Origin: Sialis fuliginosa
Taxonomy: Eukaryota > Arthropoda > Insecta > Megaloptera > Sialidae
DNA length: 64,000 nt
Assembly: GCA_961205875.1 (NCBI GenBank)
Contig: OY540818.1
Coordinates: forward strand, 14,482,761 to 14,546,760
Direction of reading: 5' to 3'
Position numbers and translations under genes: made by a program
Shown: positions 32,596 through 45,615 of the stretch, piece after piece
How the letters are laid out: every line of letters begins with the position of its first letter
How positions within the stretch are numbered: the first letter of the stretch is position 1
The notes under the pieces: model-generated
The model's input: the letters and a program-made list of their open reading frames with translations, nothing else
Told to the model about the DNA's origin: nothing
Databases searched by the model: none

Positions 32596-33000
32596 GGTAT
32601 TATAGTTTTATAGCTGAGCGTGTAATTTAATATTAAATGCTATTTTTGATTAAAATGTTTGAGTTGCGCATAAAGACGAATATTCTAATAATATTTTTAA
32701 ATTATTTATTAACTGAAAACACAGATTTGTATTAATTTACCCATAAAGTAAGGGAAGCACTGCTTCCCCTGCTTCCATGGACGCTTCGCCACTGATATAG
32801 AAGTATTTAACTAGTAGATGAATTTATTTGTATGTTAAAAAATTTTAAAAAAATTCTGCAACCTAAAATTTACCCTCCCCCCTTCGGTCCGAGACTGCCC
32901 CGCCAGAGCATTTTAGAAAGTATTAAAATAGTGGTGATATTATGAAAATTATTTTGTACAGTGAAAGATGCCAACTGTGTTACAATTAGTTGAAGTGTCA
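32596..33000. other. Noncoding, with a hAT-like terminal fragment
   Basis: GGGAAGCACTGCTTCCCCTG followed by GACGCTTCGCCACTG (to about 32794) ends in the same CGCCACTG as the 146-bp hAT-like element at 17387 and looks like the 3' end of a related element. CCCTCCCCCCTTCGGTCCG near 32873 is probably more repeat debris. Confidence 0.4.
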
Positions 33001-33095
33001 CTGCTCTAAAATCCATACCTAATCCATAAATACTAGTACAGAATTAATACCCCATTTGAAAGTAATTGCTAGCTAGCAAATTTTGCCAGCTCTTT
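33001..33095. repeat. Dispersed repeat family D, copy
   Basis: CAGAATTAATACCCCATTTG then AAAGTAATTGCTAGCTAG matches 46388-46425 and, more weakly, 4635-4670. The preceding CAACTGTGTTACAATT also has a counterpart (CCAACTGTGTTTTAT) before the 46-kb copy. Confidence 0.5.
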
Positions 33096-34999
33096 TATAA
33101 ATAATATAAAATAATAATACATTTTAAATAGGTCGGTTTGACTTCCGAAAGGCTCAGATTATGTCGTAACTTTCAATAGCGTGAAGATAGAAACGAGACT
33201 TATCCATTACAGCCAAATGAAAAATATAAAAATCTCCAATCGACACACATATATACATGACACATGGCGTTTTGTCGCTGTATGCAATGTACTCGCCGCT
33301 GGGGGTCGCGCATTAATGTGTAAAACTCTGATTAAAAGCCAAATTTATAGACGCAGTAAACAGGGGACTTGCGAACATCATGTCGTGGTTTCAACACGCG
33401 CTATTGTAATTCAAGCTATCAATGTACTCACTGTAAAAAATATTATCATATATAACTGTTGTTACATTTTACTTGTTTATTTCTAATATACTTTATAAGG
33501 ATTCTTTTGATGGATAAGTATATAAGTGAACCTAAAACAACTTTAAGTATAAAGATGTTTTAAAACAGTAATATATGTAATAAATTAAATGTACTTAGTA
33601 GTTAATAAAAAACGCGAAACAGAAAATTAAAAAAAAAATAGTAAGCTACATACTTATCATTAATAACGTAGGGAAGATTTTTGAAATTTTCGACACCCCC
33701 ACTCATTTTAAAGGTCTGTAAGTATAAGGTAACCTCCCCACCACTATCCTTACGTAAGATTTAAAAAAAATATACGTATAACAGTAAATCGACAAATAGT
33801 ACTTTTTTTAAAATTCTTAGTTGTTTTAGGGTTTATTTAAGAGATTAATCATTGAGGTATTTAGAAATTTAAAAGAGAAAATTAGGTAACTGTAATGTAA
33901 AATGGACATTTCCTAGTTTAGCTGTAAATACTTAAATCCAGACAACAATAACCACAAAAGTAATACGGGAAGTGGACAAAAAAGTTTTTGTAAGTTCAAA
34001 ACAAAAGAACATTTTTAAATTTAATTTATCTACTCTAATTTTAGAGGTTTGGGAGGGAGTCATGTACCCCATGACCTTTTTTCCCCTAGATCTGCTAATA
34101 AATTCAAATAGCATTTATATTAAACACACTTTAGAGTATAGAATATTCATCGATACAAAAATCGTAGAACTGTTACAGTAATATCTATTTTCGTTTACAT
34201 AATTCAGTTAACTGTACACGCGCAGTAAATCTTTGCGGTAACAAGATAAGAGATGTGGTCTACAGCAGCCGGTAATCTCGTTTATAGAGATTACTGTTTC
34301 ATGACGCGATAATCGAATCATATTTTCAACTATTCAATTACCCACAATTCCCTCATGACTTCATGATCTCGTGAACACTACAAGGATGTACAATATATTA
34401 TATGTAATATAATCTACTGTTATCGTAATACATTACATAATATAACGTGGTTTTATATGTTGTCTATGGAATAAATTTCATTCATAATAATTTCTGTAAA
34501 AATGCAGTGATAATTATTTTTTTCGCAAAATGTTCATTTCAGCGATCACTCAAGATCTATTAATTTTAGTGCTTGTTGGTTTTGAAAATATGCCCGATTT
34601 ATACAATTTATTACAATATCGTCTAAAAGTTTTTTTGATAAATTTTATTTAAACATTTTATATAAAAAAATTGAAAAATAATCATGGAACATGGAAGTCA
34701 GGTATGATTCTCGATCCTTTTTATTAGTAAATGGTTTTATATATAATATTATTGAAGACTATAACTTCAAACTTTGTAGTTTTAAATCTCAAAATGGATT
34801 CTGTAACGTACGAATGTGTCACCCTACACAAATATATTTTTTTGTAGTTATGAATACAGTTTCATTCAAAATAATTTTATAGCTCATGGGTATTAAAATT
34901 TTATTAGAATCATAATTTAATAATGCAAAAATGTGCATTTGAAATGTTTATATGGACATTTATACCATAAACAATATTTGGAACCCTGGATATTGTTTG
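33096..34999. other. AT-rich noncoding sequence with weak patches
   Basis: 33240-33390 is a balanced patch with GTACTCGCCGCTGGGGGTCG inside a 101-codon frame that shows no domain. 33690-33770 (CCTCCCCACCACTATCCTTACG) resembles the 22.0-kb repeat in reverse. 34195-34300 is another mild patch (GCGCAGTAAATCTTTGCGG). Confidence 0.35.
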
Positions 35000-35185
35000 T
35001 AGGCCAACAGTACCGAGGGGATTGCGAAATCAAAAGACACCCTGCGTATAAAACCATCTATCTTCATTTAACAATGAGATGCCAGGACCCGTGCTCACCC
35101 CCTGAGGGTTGTGGACAAATTAAGAGCATCGTGATCAAGACCGGGAGGGGCAGGGGGTTAATTGCAACACAGGCTCTTTAGTGAA
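35000..35185. promoter_or_regulatory. Balanced-composition island downstream of the gene
   Basis: It contains CAACAGTACCGAGGGGATTG, GTGCTCACCCCCTGAGGG and GACCGGGAGGGGCAGGGGG. An 82-codon frame crosses it without recognisable features, so I prefer a conserved noncoding candidate over a gene. Confidence 0.25.
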
Positions 35186-37084
35186 ACACCAACAGAAAAT
35201 TTTAATTTGGATTTTTATGTATATTCTATTGATTTATTATTCTGTAAATGCATTCGAGAAAATTAAAATTAAGTGGTTATGTAAAAATAAAATTATTATT
35301 ATTATTATAAAGATCAACAATAAATTAAATAAAATTAATATAAACTAGAATATACTGTTATTTAGCAGTATTAAACAAAAGCTACATACCACAAAGGATA
35401 AATAAATTATAATAGATATCATTGAAAGTTTTAGCTATACTATCTATTACTGACTCATGTACAAAAATTGTAAATATTCAAGTTCAAAAGAATATAACAA
35501 ATAAATTCTACTTTTGTAATTGCAACCACCAATTTTATACAGTGTTATCCATTTTATTTTCATTAAACCTGTTTTGTTTGCTTTGTTTATCGAACAGAAT
35601 TGAAATTTCTAAAACACAGAAACACTTTATACCTATAAAATAAGTTCTCTATCTCTTATAGACGTACCAACATAGAGTAGTATAGTTTTTCTCAAGCTCT
35701 ATAAAGCTGTCGCAATTCGATATACATGCAAAATATATAAAAAATAAAATTAAGAGTTTCTAAAAATATTTAAAGGTACCGTATTCGATATCAAAACATA
35801 TGCCAATCAGCTTGACTCGTATTTCTCAAAATATGTTATGTTATTATAATAAAATACAGGATATTGTACACGTGCAAAACAAAACACAAAATAATGTCAT
35901 CATTAATAATATTCCGAATATATTTTCATTGAAATTCTACACCGTATTCATTTTGCTACAAATCATTTCAATAATTGGGTTGAAAATATCGAGAATGAAA
36001 ACACACATAAATATAATTTGTGATTAAAGTATGTCATTTCGAACAAATGATCCTCGTGAGTAGTAATAACCAAGGAGCGATGGCGCGTGACGATGTTTAT
36101 CCGAACTGGATGTGAGACATTTCCAGAACACTGTATACTCTGGGATTCATGCGTTCTCTTTAAATGAAATTCTAATTTAGGGGCGACATTCGAGACATTT
36201 ACAATTTTGGAATTAAGACATCAAGCTTTAAGGATTCCGTTGTGGTATTTAATAATATATATTGTGTACTTTGTATAGCTTAAATAGTAAATATTGAGGA
36301 CTTTTTTATCAAACATATGTAAATAAGTTAAATATTTTTCTGGTCATATAACGCAGTAAAAATTCACACGATTTCCGTTTATTGGACTAGTGACCTATTT
36401 TTTGAAAAATAAAATATTTTTGCATTGCTGAGTATTGTTTTTATTGTCCACTAAACTATAAAACTATTTTAAAGCACACCCCTTATTACTCATAAAACAT
36501 CAATTTTTAACTTAAAAAAATAGCTTTTTCATAGTATTTTATTATCGAATTATATTTATATTGTTATTTTTTAGTGTTCCTCAACGAATATGTCTGTCAT
36601 AGCATTCTAGCTACAGAATCATTGACTTAGAAAGCTGAGATTTTGAAAAGTTATTGTAAATATACCTGATTAAAAAAAAAATTCAAGTTTTTGGTGTTTT
36701 TTAAGGGGGACAAATGGGTTACCAAAAATCTTTTTATTCAATCTCGGCGAGTGCGATATCAAATGAAAGCTTTTGTTAATATTAAAAATTTCGTTTCACA
36801 ATTTATAAAAACAATAAAAAATACTCATATTTCCGGAAACAATAAAAAAAATGAGAATAATAAAGTTTACGAGTAAAGGAATCAGGATCAGTTGGTCTTA
36901 TCAATAATTAAATATTCCCTTATTTTTCTTATCTTTCGTTTGAAAATTTTATTAAATTTACTTCAAAAACACCTATTTTGCGTTTAAAGATTGGAAGAAT
37001 TAACCCTTATTAATGAAGTAAGTAATGAAATAGATAATTTTCAAATCACCATTTTCGTATCGTTTCTAAACCCATCACTAAAAC
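35186..37084. other. AT-rich noncoding sequence
   Basis: It has a short ATT microsatellite near 35295. 36050-36135 is a milder patch (GGAGCGATGGCGCGTGACG). The open frames are lysine/asparagine/isoleucine-rich and AT-driven. Confidence 0.4.
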
Positions 37085-37310
37085 ACAACCACCGAGCGAC
37101 AGAACAAGACCGGGATGAAATTCGAGTACAAAAGTAATCAAGTGGCTTGCGACAGTGGCGGCACACGCTTTACGACCTACGGCGGTCGGGGGAACTAAGC
37201 GCCTAATGGCTTCCAGATGCTGACACCAGAGTAAATGATTGTCCCCGGAGATAGTCTCGAGGAATGTTTTGTTCGCAGATAAATGAACATTCGCGATCTC
37301 TACTTTTGCG
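37085..37310. promoter_or_regulatory. Balanced-composition island, candidate downstream enhancer
   Basis: It has CAACCACCGAGCGACAGAAC, GACAGTGGCGGCACACGC, CCTACGGCGGTCGGGGG, CCAGATGCTGACACC and TAAATGATTGTCCCCGG on a strongly AT-rich background. It lies about 7 kb after the Sp8/9 stop codon. There is no open frame; function is inferred. Confidence 0.3.
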
Positions 37311-38410
37311 GTTTTACTACTTGCCGTTTTCTTCTCATTTGTGATTTTTTATTATTTCAAATTACTTCTGGTGTTTTGGTTTTATATTATCGTTGTGAAA
37401 AATTTACTTCAGAATAACATTTTTCATTTATATTAATGGACATAAATACCTACTCCAGTTGCCAATGTCACTAAGTTCTCTTTTTTTGAAAAATGTAGTA
37501 GAATAATTTTAGATCTTTTATTCTATACTTTACTGCATTATATTGTTTAATATTTAATGGTTTAGGCAGCGTATTGCAAAAGAGCGCGCTGGTGGCAAAC
37601 TTTTTCCGACTTGATTTACTATTATCGTAACTGCTTATTCCTTATGTTACCCACATAACAAAATATCTCCTAAAACCTAGCCAGATTACATACCTATATA
37701 TGAATTGAAAAATAAAATGAGAAATATAATGTATTTTTTTTATAATATAATTAAAAAGATGAACATTGTAATTTCAGTACAGCGTATAAGAAAGTCCCGT
37801 AGCATTCATGACAGCTTTTTTAAAGATAGAATTTTTATTATCCGCGCATTATAAAACATACTCGCTTTACTATAGTGACACCTATCGGATAAAACAGAAA
37901 CATACTATCTAATTTCCAAACCCGACACCTGAAAGTTCACGTACCTATTATTACATATATAGTATGCAGGTAAATATGTGTTTTTACATTTTTTATAATA
38001 ATTATATTAATAAGAAACTTATTATATTTTGCACAGAGGGCTTAATCTAAAAAGAAAAGTAGAAAGTGTAATACATAAATATGGATATATGTATCTATAA
38101 ACATTTCTACAAATGAATTTAAATAATTTTAATTTGCAGATTAATTAAGAAATATATTAAATTGTAATTTGAAACTGTTTGAAGATGATGTCACTGCACA
38201 CATGATGCCGTAAAGGGTGACGTTGCTAGCGACAACTTCAGCGGTTTCTCTTTACATTACAGTAGTAGTCAAACAATTAGAACAAGTTTATTCTATACTC
38301 TTATACTTGAGTTATTTATCTCATGAATATTATATTTTTTAATTAGTTTACTATAACACTGTAAAGATTTGTAAAAACCAAAACTATTGTAAAATAAAAA
38401 TATATTATAT
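37311..38410. other. AT-rich noncoding sequence
   Basis: Only small milder patches are seen (37568-37615 with AAAGAGCGCGCTGGTGG; 38185-38260). Nothing is recognised. Confidence 0.4.
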
Positions 38411-38940
38411 GGTAGTGACACCAGTCTTGGCAAGGACCCTAATAATGGCAAATTTTAAATTAAATGTACTGATGTGAGTACTGAATAAGAAATATGTGTT
38501 GATATTTTATTTATATTACTACCATTTCTGAATATTAATCTATATACATTTAATTGTCTTACTGCATGATTTGATGACAATCGGCCAATAGGTATCAAAA
38601 TGGTGGATATTTAAACTAATTATTAATATAATTTATTTATTAATTATTATATTATTATCATAGCAACTGCTTTACATTGTTTCAAATTTGACGATTCTTT
38701 CTTTTATATCTTTTGTGATATCCATTACTGGAAGAAAAAAACATAAACAAAATAAAAGGCTATACTTTAAAAAATCAAACTATATTTGCGGACTTTGGTC
38801 ATTAAATTGATTAAATAAAGACTTGCTTGTTTTATTAGTAACATATGTTCATGAAAATTACAAAAAAGAAGCCCGTCAATCACAAAAACAGTAAATTTAA
38901 AACTAAAACTCTTATAGCGGCCATGACTGGTGCCAGTAAC
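38411..38940 (+). mobile_element. Nonautonomous DNA element, family A, copy 2
   Basis: It is the same element as 12798-13338 in the same orientation. The ends GGTAGTGACACCAGTC and the complement of GTTACTGGCACCAGTC form an imperfect terminal inverted repeat. It has small insertions relative to copy 1 (for example at 38475 and 38540) and a deletion near 38715. Confidence 0.75.
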
Positions 38941-39879
38941 TATCATCTCGTGTACAGCCCTAGTCGAAATAACAAACAATGATATTATTATAATAACATA
39001 CGTCGTACATATACATACATATAAGTAAAAATAAACATTTGACTAACGCTGACTCAAACGATAGGATCAAGTTGTACATGCTTCAAAGCTTTGAAAACGT
39101 AATTAGGCCTTCTTGTGTGAACACGGCCGAATGTTCATGTTGATCGAATTCACAAAAGAAATATGATCTTTACTTCAGCCGTGTACGTTTGTTTCTTTTA
39201 CTTCTGACGTAATAATTACCCGTCTATTTATTTTATTATTATTATTATAATTATATTATTGTGACTTTATAATTTACGTCTCTGTTCGCATTGTTTTTTT
39301 TTTTAGTAAATGTAACCTTTGTATTTATATTAATGACATTTTCATAAATTATAATAAATGTGTTTAGTGACAACTATAAAAGGAGTTTCTTTCTTTGTGC
39401 GTGTGATTGGACATTTCTTTTAAATTAATGGAACGAATTTGATACCTAATTAAATATATTTCTTATATTAATTACTATTCCCAACTTTTCTGCTCAGGGA
39501 GTAGTTCTATATAAGTATTTAAATTACAATTAATATTTTATTATACTGAAAAAAAATTCAGTTAATTAAAAATGAGTAGGGGGAAGAAGGTAAGATTTAT
39601 ATATAAAGTTGATATTTATCTTCAAATGTTAAATTATTATAGTTATTGTGTCTCGTTTTCTCTCTCTCTCTCTTCTGTTGATCAATATTTAACTAATGGC
39701 CTTTTTTAGTCATTCATTGTCAGTAGATTCACAAATGAGAATGTAAAAGTAAGCTTTTTAAAATAAAATATATACTAATTTATGAAGTAAACAGAGTGTC
39801 AACAGATTATTTTAAAAATATTTCTTATATGTATTTCTAATTTTATTAAAATACTACAATATTATTTAAGGAAATAAAC
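38941..39879. other. AT-rich noncoding sequence
   Basis: It has an ATT microsatellite near 39235 and a TCTC run at 39657-39672. 39050-39200 is slightly milder (AGGCCTTCTTGTGTGAACAC). Nothing is recognised. Confidence 0.4.
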
Positions 39880-40160
39880 GGGACGAGTAAAGACATATCG
39901 TTTCGGGTTCGAACAGTAATTACATTCTCATGTAATCTGAAACCATTTCGTCTCGTACATGTTACCTATACAATATTCTCGGTTTCGGGTGAGTTTTTTT
40001 ATTATAAATATTTTTTCCAGTTATTTTTATTTAATAAAGAAATTTTGAAGTATAACGCGAATCTTATGTATTTTAATAAAATTGATATCGTCTCGGTCTC
40101 GCCTCGTTACAATTTCAGACGGTCTCGTCTCGTACGAATTAAAACCAATCTCGTCTTGGC
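39880..40160. repeat. Degenerate TCTCGTCTCG-type repeat
   Basis: CGTCTCG, TCTCGGTCTCGCCTCG and GGTCTCGTCTCGTACG recur between AT-rich stretches, with GGGTTCGAACAG at the start. A similar pattern (AGTCTCGTTTCAG) is at 50885-51015. It looks like old interspersed-repeat sequence. Confidence 0.4.
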
Positions 40161-40181
40161 GTACGCATCGTTCAATAACGT

Positions 40182-40338
40182 AACACTCCTAGCGCCACCA
40201 AGTGGCAAAAATAAATAGTTTTAGGTTTCTGTCAAACGTAGAGAATATGCGTATAGAGATTTCAATTCACGTTCAATTGCAGTGTTTTTATTTGGAATTT
40301 TTTTGTGGTATATATTGTCGTTAAGGCAGGTAAAATAT
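40182..40338 (-). repeat. Dispersed repeat family C, copy 3 (inverted)
   Basis: It is the reverse complement of the family C copy at 7958-8155, with the inner CACATGATTTTTTTT part deleted. Its left end GCGCCACCAAGTGGCA resembles the CTCF core, which may be chance. Confidence 0.6.
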
Positions 40339-41123
40339 TTGTTAAATTTCGACCATAGGCGATACTAGTTATAATAAATACATAAAGCAAATCAAATCAA
40401 AACATGACTTCAGTAAACATCATAAAACTCAATAAAAAAACAAACACGAATATTTCATAAACTTCCTAAATTTATTAATAAAATAACTAAAAGAGCACAT
40501 TAACTAACGAGTTGTGATGGAGTACGTAATGAAAGCTGTATATTAACATACATAAATCGGAATTAATATTTAACCCTGCATCTTTTTATAAACATCTTCA
40601 TTACCCGCCGCGGCAGCTGCCAGGAAATATTTTAATTTGGGACGTTTCTTCGGCTATTTATCATAACTTCATTTGACACCAGGACATGCGCGAGAAACAG
40701 ACACAAAAATATTATCAGAGGTGTCATTTTGATCTTTGTATGTGTGTATGTGCATGGTAGTTTGTAGAGATGACAAATCGTTGTTCTTGTATGACACGTC
40801 AAATTTAACGTGTTAAAAATGTCATTGCCGATCTTAATAGAAACTTTTTTCAGTGTTTTTACTAGAACGAAATATATGATCTGTCATGTTTTTTTACGTT
40901 TACTTGTTTTTGCTTGTTGTGTTCTGAAATGTAGTTTTGGTGATTATGTGGTACTTAAAGTTAATATGTGAATTATGTACGCATGTGTGCAGTTTTTTAA
41001 ATAAAAAAAATGTTTTTCTAGATAATATTTTTTTATTAAAAACATTTTCAAGCTACTTTTCATAGCGAGTTACACATAATAAATTTAATATTATTGTCTT
41101 TATTTTTTAAATGTTATTTACAT
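40339..41123. other. AT-rich noncoding sequence
   Basis: 40595-40645 (TACCCGCCGCGGCAGCTGCC) is a short GC patch. Nothing else is recognised. Confidence 0.4.
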
Positions 41124-41335
41124 ACTAGCAGTTTCTCCCGCTTGTACTTTTGAAATATATATAAACATCGCGCTTTTCATTTATACAACTGCTTAGCCCC
41201 TTGATGGGGTAACGTGATGATATCTAACCTAAAATAATTCTAGGGTCTTGGATTATATAGCAGTCAAAATTGGTTCTGTAGTTTTTTAGTTTACTTAAAA
41301 CAAGCAGACAGATAACAATTTAGAAAACGATCAAA
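41124..41335 (-). repeat. Non-LTR/SINE-like repeat debris
   Basis: It starts ACTAGCAGTTTCTCCCGCTT and ends with AAATTGGTTCTGTAGTTTTT and CAAGCAGACAGATAACAA. This is the reverse-type layout of common arthropod interspersed repeats (CTAGC.GTT.CCCGC start, 'GTTCWGTAGTTTTT' middle). It is diverged and noncoding. Confidence 0.45.
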
Positions 41336-42349
41336 AAGGATTATAAGGTACTGTCCAGGATAGAAATAAGGATTGTATTAATATTAATCCAATATTGGCT
41401 CAATTCTCGCAAGCATTGGGCGATAAACTAATACGTAGAAAGAAAATATTTCTATTAATGTATTATTTATATAACCGGAAGTTTCAGTGTAGTGTCAATT
41501 TATGTTGCAATTTAAAAGCGATAATAATTGAATCTTTGTTATAAAATATTTCAAATAACATCTATTCTTTAGACACAATATGCTTGTTAATTAAATTTAA
41601 CACTTTATTTTATTGCTTTCTTTTATTGTAAGTATTCCAGTGAATACCAATACAATATTGGCATTATAAACTAGATACTTATATACCTTTTATGTTAAAG
41701 GGTTAATATTTCTCGGTATTTCATCCCCACCTCCATGTGTATTATTAATTAATGTAATAATTATCTTGTTGATTAATTTTATGAAAACCAAATCTACCTT
41801 CGATTTTATTACTTTGATAGTTATTTAGTTAAAAAAACCTTTCTCAGTAGATATTTAATTTCTTGAACAAAAAATCGCGTTTTTGACGAAAAAAACTACC
41901 ATAAATTATTTATAAAAACCGTAATTGTTAACCAATCGTAAAAATCTATTTAAAAAGTTACAGTTAAAATTTCAAATTGCTCGGATGGAAAATGGCCAAG
42001 ATACGTTTTCCGCAGTTTTTAAAAACGTGGTTTCGATAAAAATGAAGTTAAAGTTTGAAAACTGTCGGTTTGGCGGTTTTCGGTTGCTTATTTCTCTTCT
42101 GTTTTGACTTTAGACAGAATTATGGTTCCCCTTTATATTATCAAATACTCATTATCACAAATTTTTCAACATCTAGATTGTTCCGTTCGTTCAGAAACAC
42201 TTTGAAAAAGGAATTCTAAAAATTAAAAAATTTTTTTTTGCTTTTGAATATAATTTTTTAAGTGTTTATACATTTTTTAACTGAATAAAAAAATTGTCAA
42301 AAATTAATGAATACATTAGATGTAACCCCTTAAAGACATTATTGACGAC
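41336..42349. other. AT-rich noncoding sequence, nothing recognised
   Basis: No clear gene or repeat is seen. Confidence 0.4.
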
Positions 42350-42545
42350 CACTGGAAATATATTGGCGGTCAAGCGCACCTTTGAAGTTCCGCAAGTCAC
42401 CGCTAGGCGGCACCGTACTCACACGCGCGCTCATGATTAATTTGGGAAGATTTCAGCTCGTCATCCAGGGGTCACTGGATCGAACCTCGATCATCACTTC
42501 TTGTTTAAGTAGCCGAACAATCGGACAGGCCGCTATGCGGGAAAT
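42350..42545. promoter_or_regulatory. Balanced-composition island at the start of a 137-codon open frame
   Basis: It contains CACCGCTAGGCGGCACCG, CACACGCGCGCTCATG and GGACAGGCCGCTATGCGGG. The frame that opens here (42382-42795) is the longest outside Sp8/9, but the residues after the island become AT-driven and no domain is recognised. GGATCGAACCTCGATC is loosely like a tRNA/SINE B box. The nature is undecided. Confidence 0.2.
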
Positions 42546-45429
42546 GTTCATTACATCATCGTTAAAATATTGTTATTATTTTTTTATTTTGATTTTATTG
42601 AAATATCGTGTGAACGTTTTTAATTTTCATTCAATTATTGCTATATTTGCAAATTGGATGGATGGAATTTTTACTGCTAGTATTTTTAATTGTTATAAAT
42701 ATAAATATTTGGTGAATTATTTTCAATATAGATTAATAGAGCCTACTGTAATGTGCGACGAAACATTGGACGATACAACAACCAAATCGACGTAGCCGAG
42801 AAGCCAAGATCCATATTTATAAATTGTGATAAATAAAAAATATTCGAAAAATAAATAAAATATACAAAAATATATATAAATCATTTCTCCATGTACCAAA
42901 CAAAGACAGATATTGTAAAACTCATTTGATAGATAAAGAAGTACTCTACATTTATAGTACTCATATATATTTGTGCGATTAAATTATTATGTAATCTACT
43001 AAAAATTGTTTAAGTAAATTTTGTGGCAATAAATATTTGATATTCCGAGGGTAGAAACAAATCACAAGAGCCAGAAATGTATATCAACATAGAAATGTTA
43101 CAAGAATATATTTATAAATAATAATTCTATCAAATTTCACTTACATTGAGCGTTTTCAATACCTACACTTACTAATTAAACACAATAACAAAAATTTTCA
43201 CTAGCACTTATGTAACTACATATATATTACACTTGACCTACTTCTATATCTATCTCGCTACCACAGTGTTTGTAGAACCTTACGTGAATTACAGCGTTAA
43301 AGGGCAAAAATAATCACAATCTGTTTCAGATTTTAACTTTGAACACTTTTTAAAATTAATCTTGTCTTTAAGACACTGTGATAACGACCGTTTTATTTCA
43401 ATTCCACTCGCTGACTCTCTGTAAGTATTTTCTAATGTACATTTTTGATCGTTGTAATCAAAATGAAACTTGTTACTCTAATGATTTACATATTACTATT
43501 TATTATTATTAATTTTGTCTATTGAACTGTTAGTTCATGACAGCTGTTTTATGTTCTGTTTTAATTTTATTTTGTTTTTTATTTTATTTGTTTATTTGTT
43601 TGCTTTTATTTATTTGTTTATATATTTCTTTATTTTGTTTAATATAAAAACTGTTTTACTGATTTAAAAAATATATATTTACCTAGAAATATGAATCACT
43701 TAATATTTCTAACCGCAAAATGTAATTAGTTTTATTATGTAGGTATAATTTTTTAATCCAAATATTGTTAATTAAGATATTGAAAAATAATGTCATGTGT
43801 GAGTCGAGACTCGCGTACTAATGTCCCGTACCGTATAGTTTTTTAATCTTTTCGAGTATGCCAATTTAATTTAATTTTAGAAAGTTATATTTAATAGTTC
43901 GACTGTTAGAAAACAGATAGCTCAAAAACTCAAAATGTATTATATATTTTTGTAATAATTTTGAATCATTTAAAAGAGAAAATGGGTGTGACTGTGTCGG
44001 GAAGCACAGTCGAGGAATTGACGTGAATACGTAGCAGTGGGGTTAAATAAAACTAACTAGTATTATATAATATAGTTATTTCTTATGAATTGTACGAACA
44101 TAAAAACAATGAATTAATATTTACAAACAAAATTGTGAAAATACGAAATTTACTTTTTATTTAAAATAAAAACGTTACTTCGTAGAGAATATATTCTAAT
44201 ATACATATTTATTTTTTATTCGATTAATTAATATTTAAAAACAAAACTGTGGAAATACGAAATTCATTTTTTGTTTGTTTTTTTATAGTATGAAGTTTTT
44301 CACTCATTAAAACTGGTTAGATCGAGATCTATAATTTGAGTGGTACCTGCTTTAAGTGTCGAGATATACTGATTATAAATTTTCACTAGCGCGCAAACTG
44401 ATCTCAGCGCGTTACATCAAGTTTCTGAAATGCCAATCCAGTAACTAGCGTAAAACATTAGACGTTATTCACGTCAAAAATATTAATTTACAAAACTGTA
44501 AATTGGGAATTAATTATATCACGTATTCATTTTTTTAAATCTCTAACAAAGCAATAAACTTTAATATATGTACATACCTTACAAAACTTGCAATTCGAAA
44601 CCAATGCAAACACGAGTGTTCATCTTTGTGGATTCACATCGAACCCGGGACAGTTTAAATATCATTTGCTATTCCATGTTTGCTAAAGACGAGTGGCACA
44701 TCTCACCTTCCCCCCCCCCCCATCCCTCTGAGTGTGATATTGATGGTGAGCTCCGCCTTTTCTTGATATAAGCACCCCTTTTAATAGTTTCAATGTGTTG
44801 AAATTATTCTTCATTCTGCACCTATTTTGCATTTTTATTGGGGACGTTTAAAGTTTATGTTTGATCTTTATTTTCAATCGATTGGACATGATTTTTAAAA
44901 TCCGGTTTGTTTGTTTAACGGTAAATTTTATGAGAAAATTCAATGTAAAGCTTTTAAAATGTTTTTTTGGTTATATATTGTACGGACAATTATTGGGTTA
45001 AATAGAGAAAATAATTTTTTAAATGAAATAAAGGAAAAATAGGTTCAAACTGTTGTTATTTACTTAATGCATCGAATCAATTTATTAATTTGAATAATTC
45101 GTAATTCTTATAAATAATTTTGAAATTGATCGTATTAAAGCAAATTAGTTCGATCAAAGAAATATTTATTTGTTCTCAACATATTTTTTCAGTGTACCTA
45201 CTCATATCTTTCTCACTGTATCTTTAAAGTTTTTGTTAACTTAAGAATTAAATAATTATATAATTGAAAATTGATACGCTTTTTTACATTCACTGTTGGT
45301 ATAAGCACTTTCGTTACAACTCTACTAATAATATTTCAACTTATTAACAAAATTTAACAACTAAAATATGTATGCACAAAGAACCATAGCAAAATAAATC
45401 ATCTTACGTCGAGAATTCAATAAATCTTT
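42546..45429. other. AT-rich noncoding sequence with isolated patches
   Basis: AATAAA words follow the 137-codon frame near 42830-42860. A T-rich TTTATTTGTTTATTTG run is at 43575-43640. At 44640-44765, CATCGAACCCGGGACAG and a long C run lie in what may be SINE debris. Nothing is coding in my judgement. Confidence 0.35.
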
Positions 45430-45615
45430 CCACTAAATCTGCAAACCAATCGGTCATCTAGTGGCACGTGATTGAAAGAAATTCCTAGAATTCTAGCAAA
45501 ATGTCAGGTCGAAAGATCGCCAATTATGACGAGAGTGGGCGGTCGAGGGTCCTTCGTCAAACAGACTCCGCGACCCGTGCCATACCGGAAACAGTAGACA
45601 CACAACACCTCCTTG
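45430..45615. promoter_or_regulatory. Balanced-composition island, candidate regulatory element
   Basis: It has AATCGGTCATCTAGTGGCAC, GAGAGTGGGCGGTCGAGGG, CCGCGACCCGTGCCATACC and GGAAACAGTAGACACACAAC. TCTAGTGGCAC resembles a CTCF core. There is no open frame. Confidence 0.25.

Noticed and set aside
33181-33486. 101-codon plus-strand frame
   Set aside because: No domain, no splice support, and composition changes in the middle.
42382-42795. 137-codon open frame, the longest outside Sp8/9, ending VMCDETLDDTTTKST with AATAAA words downstream
   Set aside because: Only the first 55 codons have balanced composition; the middle is AT-driven, there is no domain I recognise, and no neighbouring exon supports it. 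A terminal exon is possible but unsupported without RNA or conservation.
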